From Ypsolopha sequella (taxonomy: Eukaryota; Arthropoda; Insecta; Lepidoptera; Ypsolophidae), in NCBI GenBank assembly GCA_934047225.1, contig OW203989.1, positions 9,647,977 to 9,711,976 of the forward strand: a stretch of DNA of 64,000 nucleotides, read 5' to 3'. The position numbers were made by a program, and so were the translations under genes. Each line of letters opens with the position of its first letter. Position 1 is the first letter of the stretch. Shown one piece after another: positions 55,310-64,000 of this stretch. A model generated the notes under the pieces. That model was not told the DNA's origin. It saw nothing but the letters and a program-made list of their open reading frames with translations, and made no database searches.

Positions 55310-55424
55310 GGTGTACCGTTACCAGCGAGCTCAGTCTCGATGGAGAACGAGTAAAGAGACTCTCCAGCTACCAGCGTCGAAACCCAAGGCGCATCATCCT
55401 TGCTGTCCTAGAGTACATCCTCAG
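55310..55424 (+). CDS. Ca-alpha1T: T-type calcium channel alpha-1, I-II linker exon (H-H-P-C-C-P)
   Basis: The first base completes an Arg codon. The exon then reads V-Y-R-Y-Q-R-A-Q-S-R-W-R-T-S-K-E, followed by K-A-H-H-P-C-C-P-R-V-H-P-Q. This basic, poorly ordered stretch belongs to the cytoplasmic I-II linker. The splice sites are good (tgtcttcag / CAG|gtatat) and the frame agrees with both neighbours. The linker is the most variable part of the protein and often alternatively spliced in the family; nothing here shows whether this exon is constitutive. Other frames of the exon are also open but do not fit the phases. Confidence 0.85.
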
Positions 55425-55786
55425 GTATATAATCTTTGTTGTATCTTGGTGGCTACTTTTTTTTTTACTACTAAAATATACAGGTTTCCAATTAAATTAT
55501 GTCAGAGATAATTTATTTTGTTTTTGTTTAACAAATGATATTAATTGTTTAATTCTTTCTGTGTTTTCTATCCGGTTTTATAGATTCAACAAAAACTGCT
55601 TATTAAATATGTAGGTAAATAGATTTTGTATAGAGGTTGATATCTACACATTAGAATCGCCTTTATTTTTATCGGCTGTGTAACGTTACATCTTGACTGT
55701 TTAGCAAAACGCAGATTAACAAGATTAGTATCGTTATTGTGGTATACGTTTGAAATAAAGCTTTACGATATAATAGAACTTAAAGC

Positions 55787-56800
55787 ATGCCTTTAAATTT
55801 TTGTGGTTTGAGGAAAAATAACCTTAGAGTACTTTATATGTTTATGTTTTCACCACGTAGTTTAATACACTGTTGCATTCGCTCGAACCAGTTATTAAAA
55901 CATTTATTCCACTCCAAAAGTTTGAAAGCGTCAAATGCTTCTTCACCGGGCTGGAACCTTGATTACGAAGAGTTTTATTTATTTTAGCAAACGTAAAGAA
56001 ATCGTTAGCGCTTTAGTCAGAACTGTATGGAGGATGGTCAAGAATTTCTACGTTTTCCTGCTTCAAATACTCAATCGTTTGGCAAGCGCTGTGTGAGCTT
56101 GCGTTGTAATGGTGTAGGAAGATGCATCGCTTTGGGTTAGATTTCCGAAGTTCGGCGATGATTTGTGGTAAACAAACTGTGGTATTCCACTCTGCATTAA
56201 CGGTTCTACGATCTTTTAGAGCAATTGTCACAACATGACTATATTCTATATTCTATTTTATTCTATTCTATGACTGGTTTTAGCCACGAACGTCTACGAA
56301 CCATCTTTTTTGAAGTGCTTCGAGAGCGAACAACTTTCATCGGCTTTGGCTCGTCTTGGAAGATCCAGATTGTGGATTGTTGTTTGGAATCAGAAACGTA
56401 GGCAAAGATAAAACATTTGCTACCACTGATGATATTGTAGACGTGATTTGACTCTCCTTGGTTGAACCATTAAAGAGTTTTCTTACACCATTTGACGCGG
56501 GCCGCCTTATGATCTTCGGAAAGCAAATGCGGAATGCGCCTCATGCAAGATCTTCTGAATGGTTGTCCCTGAAATGCCTAATAACGCTTCTATCTCTCGA
56601 TATGTCACATGACGATTTTCGGTTGTCTCACAGCAACGATGTCATCTTCAGTGAAGGCGGATTTTGACGAGATTTGTCACTAAGACTGGTATGTCCACGC
56701 TGGAATTCTAAATACGGCAGACATGCAGCTTTATCATGGAATACAGATATTAGCTCTTCAAAACACTAAAGCCGTGTTAAGCTTCCTAGGAAGTTATAGA
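55787..56800 (-). pseudogene. Mariner transposase, decayed
   Basis: Minus-strand pieces, in order: Y-L-E-F-Q-R-G-H-T; V-T-Y-R-E-I-E-A-L-L-G-I-S-G-T-T-I-Q-K-I-L-H; then K-D-R-R-T-V-N-A-E-W-N-T-T-V-C-L-P and F-L-H-H-Y-N-A-S-S-H-S-A. The C-terminal block L-E-W-N-K-C-F-N-N-W-F-E-R-M-Q-Q-C-I is followed by R-G-E. In mariner the block H-H-D-N-A-S-S-H carries the second catalytic Asp; here it is Tyr. There are several stops and shifts. It lies in the intron between two I-II linker exons, antisense to the channel. Confidence 0.82.
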
Positions 56801-57172
56801 AAATTGTTACACTGACATTTTCGTTTTCATATTCGTACGTGACCTGACGTATTCAAAACAACACTGTGACTAAGAAATTGCATAATCCTAATTCTTTTGT
56901 TTCGATGTTCTAAATTCCAACAAATCTGAATAAAAAACAGTTATAAATTCAAAATTGGCGGCAAATAACGACAGAACTTAAAAGGCACACCTGGTATATT
57001 AAATTCTTACCACCGCTATCGATTTTGATGCCCTGTAGAAGTGAAAACTTATAGTTCAAAACTTTGTTTTGCGGTGCTTTATTTAGATTAATTCAAATAA
57101 TGATTTGTGAAATAATTTCATCTCTTTTTTCTTCTGATTAGCATTTACACCTACCATACTATTACGTATATA

Positions 57173-57340
57173 GTAAAGCCAATTCTGAAGGCTTTAATTT
57201 TAGTTTTAGTGCTGTCAAAGCTTAAAATTTTCCAAAGAAATTTAGTTTCTAATCCTTACTCTTAAGGACTATTTTGTATCGAAGAAAATTTAGTTTTGAC
57301 AGCACTTAAACTAAAACTAAAGCCTTCAGAATCGGCTTTA
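57173..57340. repeat. Inverted-repeat MITE, 168 bp
   Basis: AAAGCCAATTCTGAAGGCTT / AAGCCTTCAGAATCGGCTTT, with inner pairing of TTTAGTGCTGTCAAA with TTTGACAGCACTTAAA. A relative may exist at 42320-42470. Confidence 0.65.
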
Positions 57341-57798
57341 GTTTCTTAAATATTTCCTTTTTCATCTAGCAGATATTGCTAATAGCAATCAGTGTCATAT
57401 TTGTACACTTTAATTCGATTGTTTATTGCTTATTTACCGTATGACTATTTTTATCGTGCTGTGAGGATTCCGTAATGACTATATAGCAAGCCGGGTTCTG
57501 TACCTTTTATCACAACTCTAGAGACGTGTGACATTCAGAGTAATCTCTTTCGGACGCTCGTAACAACCGTCCCCTCTTTGTCAACTACATTGTAAACATC
57601 CAGATGTACGTGTTCTTTGTTTCACGAAGGCTAGACACAAATTGGTGTCACTACTGGATTTGAATATATGACCTCCGAATTAGTAAACCGAGACTCAACC
57701 ACTAGGCCATATAAGTGGGTGATTGTTTGTTGTTTATTCTATATTTTAATTTGGATTAATTGAAGATAGGTATTTGAAACGATTTCATTATCTTTTAG

Positions 57799-57903
57799 GC
57801 AAATGGAGGTAAAAGTGTACCAGGAGATGATGGGGCGGGAGACGAACCAGTTAGCCGACCAAGTCTGTTACGTGTACCGTCGCTGTCTGCTGCTGATCTA
57901 GAG
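57799..57903 (+). CDS. Ca-alpha1T: T-type calcium channel alpha-1, I-II linker exon (35 codons)
   Basis: An open phase-0 exon between tcttttag and GAG|gtaaac. It begins A-N-G-G-K-S-V-P-G-D-D-G and ends P-S-L-S-A-A-D-L-E. It is rich in Gly, Asp and Ser, as expected for a flexible cytoplasmic linker. It joins in frame to the next exon, which starts N-A-S-N-L-S. There is no strong family motif, so support rests on splice sites, frame and position. A cassette exon is possible. Confidence 0.75.
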
Positions 57904-59624
57904 GTAAACTTGTTAACTATTGTTTTCTTATACTTTGTAATACCATTACAGACTCATCTCGTACGATTATGTGTAAACATATAAAGGTCGTAAGGTCTGT
58001 AAGGGTAATTTTAAGATGAGGTGGGGAATGGCCATCCCCTAAGTACTTCTATTTATTACGTACTCCGCCCTTACGCATATACAAAGGACATGACATAAGG
58101 TAGTAAATTAGTAACAGTAATTAACAATTAGAAAAAAATCATGGTAATATGTTGTCAGAAAGCACGACCGGCGGGTACCCGGTCTTTTTCACCAGTCGTA
58201 CCTCTGAACAAGATAAAATTTAACAGTGACCTAATTGTAACCTAATAGTTGGTAAAAGGTTCTGAAGAAAACTTCGAGGTACTTTACAATGAAGTGTATT
58301 TAATTTTATCAAAACAAAAGTCAAATTCCACAAGTCAAAGGTGTTACGGAAAAATTATACTTAGTTACAAGCTTTTGGCCAAGACCTTCATTTGGCATAT
58401 ATCCTGCCAAGACATTACTAAAACCTTAAGTACCTTTAAATAGTTGTGTCAGGTACCGCCTTAACATCTGGTAGTAATATTACATTGGAATTAGTATTGC
58501 CAAGACATAAGTAAACATTTAAGTGATAACTAGATGGAATTGTTACCGCCTTAACCACAGGTAACTAGATTACATGGAATCTTGTGAAATTACATTAAAA
58601 AAAAACTTTAAGTGTAACAAAACTTGAAAACAAACAAGGGAATTAATTTCCAAAATAAATCTAGCTCAGGGGAGCCGTAGATCCAACTAACAATACATAT
58701 TTGTCGATCATACTCTTTAAACCAAATCGTCTGGTACACCATTCAGTTCTACCAGGGAAAAAAAATATTACGGAACATTAAATTTTACAGTTTGGGTTAT
58801 TCAGTGAAACAGGAAGAAGAATTTACACTTGGTTACTAATAGGACACATAACTAAGTGTCCTGAAAACATACCGTCCTAGGTACCTTAATTGTGTGTGGT
58901 TAAAAATAAAAAATTCCAACACATACTTGAATTCTCCAATATTCACAACAGGAAATGGCACGCCGTCCGCTGCCCCCTTTCAAGGTCAACGATCCCTGTC
59001 CACGCAGACAAAGGAACTGCTTACTGCGTACACCACGCGGCGGTCATTTCTCTGCCAGCTGGATAAATCACCAACGAGGCAATACAACTTCAAACTTGAA
59101 CTTGAAAAAACTTGAAAAACTTGAAAATCTTGAAAACCCTGGAATTAGAAGAGAATAGACAATATTAAAACCTTTACCACACGGAACGATGAGAACAAAA
59201 TTCCGGTGACTCAAAATACAAAGAAAGCAATGATCTGACAATAGTCAGAACTCCCACCAACCCGACGAAAAAATTCCTTTTTAAATCATCCGAAGAATGT
59301 AAATATTTTCCTGAAATACAAAACAATATTATAGAACTATTCCACACAAGAATAATTAACCAAATTGAACACGAAAACCCACCTATATTATTAAAACACA
59401 ACTCCTGTTGGCACATCCGCCATTATAAAATGAAAATACACTCAACACGAGTTGACAGCAAAAGCTCCGGCCGACAAATGACCGAGCTATAACCTCGGGA
59501 ATCACAGCAGACACGCGAGCAACTTCATGTCTAGAAAAGAGGGTAAACCGCAATTTACCATCAAGCAAAACTACGACGCGTAACTTTTTGTGATAACCGC
59601 ACCTACAAAATTTGCAATGCTACA
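57904..59624. other. Intron; unresolved repeats, no exon
   Basis: ACCGCCTTAAC-containing units recur at about 58455 and 58547, spaced about 95 nt. A run of ACTTGAAAA-like units lies at 59085-59145. A GC-richer stretch (58952-59080) follows ttcacaacag but has no fitting donor or domain. Possibly part of an LTR element; not assignable. Confidence 0.35.
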
Positions 59625-61005
59625 ATGTGTTTACGTAAAGATTACAGGAAAAATAAAGCAGTTGAGAAATTCATGAAAAAAAAGACGAAATTATATTTAT
59701 CATCTACAATACGGAACCCTAGGTACGCGAGTCTGACTCGCACTTGGCCGGTTTTTATATCTGTCAAGATTTATGGGACACGATGTCAACATTTATTTAA
59801 AAAAAGGAAGGACTGTTGTTCACAATATACGGCTTCCGTCAATGTTACGAGTACCTCAATGTTAAAAATACATTAACCAATTTTAGTTATCAAAGAATTA
59901 ATGAAATTTGACAAAAAAAAATGTTTTTAGTAACTATTTAGTAGACGTTTTAGTTAGTAGACTGATGGATCAGCGTATAGAAAGTAAAACAAAATCCCTC
60001 CCATGATAAATGTTTACGACCACAGAACATACGACAATTTATATTGTTGGTGCGATTTTTAATTCAAATAGTCAAAAAATATATCAAGGGAAATTTCTTT
60101 TGGACATCGTATGAGTCAAATTAGTAAATTCCCTTAAGAGGCCGGCGGAGCAATCCTAGTTCATACAAACAAAATACCAAAACTATTTGTAAATCATAGA
60201 TATTCTTAAGGTAGTGTGTATTTATTTCGATTGCATTACATAATGTCTATGATCCCAAATATATATTAAATAAGAACACTGATTAAAACATGAAAATTGA
60301 GAAAAATATATCAAGGGAATTTCCTAATGGAAATTTAAAATGTCATGTTTTAATCAGTGTTCTTATTTAATATATATTTGGGAACCTAAATATTCTGTAA
60401 TGCAATTGGAATAAATACACACTACCTTTAGAATATCTATAATTTACAAATGGTTTTGGTATTTCGTTTGTATGAACTAGGATTGCTCCGCCGGCCTCCT
60501 AAGGGAATTTACTAATTTGACTCATACGATGTCCAAAAGAAATTTCTCTCGATATATTTTTTGACTATTTGAATTAAAAATCGCACCAACAATATAAATT
60601 GTCGTAAACTCAGAACATTAAATGGTCTGTGGTTGTAAACATTTATCATGGGAGTGATTTTGTTTTACTTTCTATACGCTGATCCATCAGTCTACTAACT
60701 AAAACGTCTACTAAATAGTTACTAAAAACATTTTTTTTTTGTAAAATTTTATGAATTCTTTGATAATTAAAATTGGTTAATTTATTTTTACATTGAGGTG
60801 AGGTATTGTGAACAACAGTCCTTCCTTTTTTTAAATAAATGTTGACATCGTGTCACATAAATCTTGAGAGATATAAGAACCGGCCAAGTGCGAGTCAGAC
60901 TCGCGGACCTAGGGTTCCGTATTGTAGATGATAAATTTAATTTCGTCTTTTTTTCATGAATTTCTCAACTGCTTTATTTTTCCTGTAATATTTACGTAAA
61001 CACAT
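59625..61005. repeat. 1.38-kb imperfect palindrome
   Basis: The left arm (59625-60293) and right arm (60343-61005) pair over about 665 nt with scattered substitutions and small indels, around a 49-nt spacer. Both arms carry the AAGTGCGAGTCAGACTCGCG / AGGGTTCCGTATTGTAG block and GAGGCCGGCGGAGCAATCCT-type sequence. No coding potential. Confidence 0.9.
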
Positions 61006-61676
61006 ATTACCATGATTTTTTTCATATTTTTCGGTTTACCAGTTTTAGAGATAGGGGGGAATACACATTTTTTTATGGTTTATCAAGGATTTCTTGAAAT
61101 AGGTGCAATTAAATATAGCAAAACTATATATTTTTACAATAAGCGTTTTAGATTTTACAATTTGATACCCATATTGTAATTTTATTAAATTCTTTTTTTT
61201 ATTATTTTTTCTTCTTTTTTATATTTCTCATTTATACTCAACTTTTTTTTAATTGCTGTAATTTTCCTGTAATCGGCCAGTTATGATGTATAATCAAAAT
61301 TTTTTTCATATTTTTCGGTCTACCAGTTTCAGAGATAAGGGGGAAGAGGCATACATATTTTTGTGTTTTTTTAAAGATTTCCTGAAACCAGTGCCAGTTA
61401 ATATAGTAAAAGTATATATTTTTACAATCAACTTTTTAATATCTACAATTTAATATCCATATTGTATTTTCAGGATAATATTTTTTTATTTTTCTCACTT
61501 TCATATTTTTTTCACACCGTGATATGTGGGCAAATTAATGCTATTTTTGTGTCAAATTTGATGTCTTTATCTTTAACGGTGCTAAAGCTATGAGGCTGTG
61601 ACATACGGACGGAGGGACAACGGAGTCTCAACATAAAGGTAGTATACCTTTTAGGTACTACGGAACCCTAAAAATG
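60880..61676 (+). repeat. GGTTCCGTACC-family element, long copy
   Basis: Starts ACCGGCCAAGTGCGAGTCAG and ends TACGGAACCCTAAAAATGAG. Two internal blocks with CATATTTTTCGGTTTACCAG are tandem relatives, spaced about 290 nt (61025 and 61310). It overlaps the right arm of the palindrome. Confidence 0.6.
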
Positions 61677-61934
61677 AGCAGATATAAAGATAAAGATAAT
61701 AACTGTCCTGAAAGGGCACGAACAGTCGTTGAAACGACGATAAATGAAACGTTTTAACTTCAACACTTTGTCTCTACGATCTGATAAAATTAAATGTGTC
61801 ATTTCAACATTAAACTGGTCGAAGTAATTATTCAAATCGATAACTTTGTTTTCACCGAAGCCGAAAGTCTTCAAACTTAACCAATGGAATAATTTTATCC
61901 TTAAAAATGTTCGATGATATATCGTCACGATATT

Positions 61935-62265
61935 AATCCCCGGGGTAGTTTCAGAGGTGTTCCAAGTGTGAACTGTGAAATGCAAATTACAGTCCATACT
62001 CGGTACACCCGCGTTTTATAACGTCCCAACATGATGAGTGGTGAGCTCTATCGCCGTACTTCGAGCACAAATACACGTTTTTTAGGGCATGCAGTTTTCC
62101 TTACGATGTTTTCCTTTACCGTTTAGCAAGTGGTAAGTAAGAACAAATACTATGCACATAAATTCCAAAAAACTCATTGTTGCATGCCCGACTGGGGTTC
62201 GAAACTGGATCTTAAGATTGAGAGGCCAGCGTTCTACCCCTAAGCTACCGCCGCTGTTTATTAGA
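61935..62265 (-). mobile_element. tRNA-derived SINE, copy 2
   Basis: The minus strand starts with GCGGCGGTAGCTTAGGGGTA (A box) and has GGTTTCGAACCCC (B box), then the same body as 4341-4660. It is opposite in direction to copy 1. Confidence 0.75.
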
Positions 62266-62612
62266 TGATATAATAATTACAAAATCTGCGCTGCGGTTTA
62301 GTCCTCTAATACTTAGATAATGGTATTAAATTAGAGTTTCTCAAGCAAAAGATTTCGCTGAAAATCAATAAAATTAAAAATATAAACTTATTAAATGACT
62401 TATCTTATAAAATTCACATTGTCTTCTCTTAAATATTTATAAGTGGTTTTATTTAAAATAAGACAAACGAGTACCTTTAACATCTGTTCATGAATTCAGA
62501 ACAAAATATTTATGACCTTGTAACATTTAATTTTGCTTAACATTCTTTGTCACCAGGAGAGGAAATCATAATGGGCGCATGGGACACGAGTTAACGACTT
62601 AGCGTCGGAGTA

Positions 62613-62808
62613 TAACAACGTCTAACAGAAAAGTTTGTAACCATATTTGAAGAGCTTATTCAGTCAATGATATAGAACAACTTTTACTATGGAGCCAACC
62701 CGGAAATCTCGAAAAAAATACAAGGTTTGTTCCATAGTAAAAGTTGTTCTATATCATTGACTGAATAAGCTCTTTAAATATGGTTACACCTTTCTGTTAC
62801 ACGTTGTA
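62613..62808. mobile_element. TACAACGTGTAACAG MITE, copy 2 (uninterrupted)
   Basis: ACAACGTCTAACAG / CTGTTACACGTTGT ends, with the inner pair ATTTGAAGAGCTTATTCAGT / ACTGAATAAGCTCTTTAAAT. Same family as 22129-22937. Confidence 0.8.
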
Positions 62809-62876
62809 TATCCACAAAAGCTCAGCTAGGCAATACTGCTTCAATCATAGTGGGGTAGAATAAGGGCAGCTCTATA

Positions 62877-63059
62877 TCATTGAGAGTTGCTGCGTGAGTC
62901 ATCCGCTAGCAGCTCGGAAGACGATATCGGAGATTGATGACGGACTGGGCTGCCGATGACGTTACCACCGGCAGTCATGAAGAGGGAGTGGAGCTGCCGG
63001 TCGTACCACCGGCGGCCCGTTACGACATAAGTAATCTCCGACATGCCGCCAACTACCAT
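62877..63059 (-). other. GC-rich ORF of 60 codons inside the TIR element
   Basis: Reads V-V-G-G-M-S-E-I-T-Y-V-V, then R-R-W-Y-D-R-Q-L-H-S-L, ending D-S-R-S-N-S-Q. Its GC content is far above that of its surroundings. No domain was recognised; it may be captured host sequence or a piece of an element ORF. Confidence 0.3.
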
Positions 63060-63855
63060 AATGGTGGCCCCCCTGGACCCGCGGGTTGTAGCCCGTGGAA
63101 TTGAAGCCCGGGCAAAGATGGTAACATCAGGCGGCCGAAGACGACTCCGACTGCTAACTGCTGCAGCTCTAACCCCATTACTGCTTTAGGGAGTCCGTTT
63201 TCTACACAGTAAAGTAGTTATGGGGTTAGAGATGCTCTAATTCTAGCCCACTATGATTGAAACAGTATTGCTTAAGGCCCTTAGTACCGCCAAATGGGTA
63301 CTTTCTAAAGCCTACTCCTCTTTTATGGCCAAACCAAAAATATTGAAAAAATGTATTATGGATTATCAACTCTATAGGACAACATATGCAACATTTTTCT
63401 TTTTCGTACCACCAAAACTTCTGTATGAAAAATTGTTTTAACTGAATGGTGTTTTTTGGCTTGAATTCCCTACTGCTCCTAAGCGGCTTAGGCGATTTAA
63501 TTCATTTATGCTTTGATAAATAGATCAACTTGATAGCTATAAATATAACATAGAATTATTCAATTGAACAATCACGTCCATGTGAAAAGTATTATTTTCT
63601 CCTATTTTGCCCTATCAAGGACGCAGCGAGCGTCGTAACAGCCACCACGCATTGTGCACTGATATGAACGTTATTTCAATGTCATTTCCGTTGATATTCG
63701 TACAAACAAACATCGAGCTGCTAATTTGGCGACGGTAATCGCCTTAACTAAGCTAGTGTGAATATACTCCGACGCTAAGTTGTCAACTCAGCCTACGCAC
63801 CCTTTTTGATTTTTTTATAATTATTACAAAGGTAAATTAATATTAATTCGTACAG

Positions 63856-64000
63856 AACGCATCAAACCTCTCTCTCCTCTCACCACCATCTTTGGCTCGA
63901 CGAAGATCGTCAGTAATGTTCAGTGACACCGTGCTACTGCACACGCCTAACGCAGCCCACGTGGGCCACCCGCACAACGTGTGCTCCTCGGAGAAAATGA
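63856..64000 (+). CDS. Ca-alpha1T: T-type calcium channel alpha-1, partial I-II linker exon cut by window edge
   Basis: Starts after attcgtacag in phase 0 with N-A-S-N-L-S-L-L-S-P-P-S, then A-R-R-R-S-S-V-M-F-S-D-T-V-L-L-H and C-S-S-E-K-M at the edge. It stays open for 48 codons to the end of the window and has the higher GC content of the other exons. R-R-R-S-S is a possible basophilic-kinase site (inference). An AG at 63912-63913 looked like a start, but it needs a phase the previous exon does not supply, whereas the 63856 start agrees exactly. The exon continues outside the window. Confidence 0.75.

Larger units (their letters stand above)
62590..63787. mobile_element. Nested TIR element (1.2 kb) just upstream of the last exon
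   Basis: Outer ends: TTAACGACTTAGCGTCGGAG (62591) and CTCCGACGCTAAGTTGTCAA (ending 63786). A second inverted pair lies inside, GCAATACTGCTTCAATCATA (62830) / TATGATTGAAACAGTATTGC (63253), enclosing a GC-rich part. Further inside, CTCTAACCCCATTACT / AGTTATGGGGTTAGAG occurs near 63170-63232. The MITE at 62613-62808 sits in the left end. Only 68 nt separate the element from the 63856 exon. Confidence 0.6.

Noticed and set aside
58952..59160. Exon or gene in the GC-richer stretch with a 67-codon ORF
   Set aside because: No donor in a fitting phase, no domain, and surrounding repeats; not supported as coding.
62540..62590. Exon after ttctttgtcaccag
   Set aside because: In phase 0 it reaches a stop after four codons, and no donor follows before the TIR element.
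63912..63923. Acceptors at 63913 and 63923 for the last exon
   Set aside because: Both need a phase other than the 0 left by the 57903 donor; the acceptor ending at 63855 agrees and keeps a longer open frame.

Overview
The window is a piece of an insect nuclear genome, most likely a moth or butterfly. It is AT-rich and full of transposons, and a single gene is spread across it on the + strand. I infer Lepidoptera from the repeat set: Helitron ends with a GC hairpin before CTAG, the GGTTCCGTACC / AAGTGCGAGTC repeat family, RTE-type LINE tails and many palindromic MITEs. No species can be named from sequence alone.

Host gene. Ten exons between 9427 and the right edge encode a T-type (Cav3) voltage-gated calcium channel alpha-1 subunit, the orthologue of Drosophila Ca-alpha1T. 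They cover domain I from IS1 to IS6 and the first part of the I-II linker. Reading phases agree at every junction from 9538|11334 to 57903|63856. The cytoplasmic N-terminus lies upstream of the window or was not recognised; domains II to IV lie downstream. Introns run from 0.7 to 21 kb and hold nearly all of the mobile DNA. The first acceptor (9425-9426) is not AG and fits a U12-type AT-AC minor intron.

Left flank (1-9426): foldback MITEs, a Helitron (2050-3687) with a LINE 3' end inside it, a tRNA-derived SINE and a hAT MITE with an 8-bp target duplication. Introns up to 37.4 kb: more MITEs, LINE tails, two mariner-type or hAT-type nested insertions, a small Helitron (29233-29404) and a complete BEL/Pao retrotransposon (29564-35085). 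The BEL element has 692-bp LTRs, the 5-bp duplication GTACC, an open gag of 648 residues and a pol reduced to protease and integrase fragments. The 43.1-53.5 kb intron carries, on the minus strand, a Ty1/copia element (44834-49893). Its 255-bp LTRs read as identical, its target duplication is ATAAC, and its primer site matches the anticodon region of initiator tRNA-Met. It sits inside a tandem array of about 366-bp units and is followed by a decayed OTU-protease ORF and a 0.6-kb foldback. The last stretch (55-63.9 kb) holds a dead mariner copy, a 1.38-kb palindrome and a nest of TIR elements just before the last exon.

No operon, CRISPR, rRNA or phage-like system is present. The most interesting points are the probable AT-AC intron, the gag-only BEL derivative, the young copia element whose frame breaks lie partly in homopolymers, the large perfect or near-perfect palindromes, and the OTU remnant. 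All calls come from reading by eye; no alignment or database search was run.
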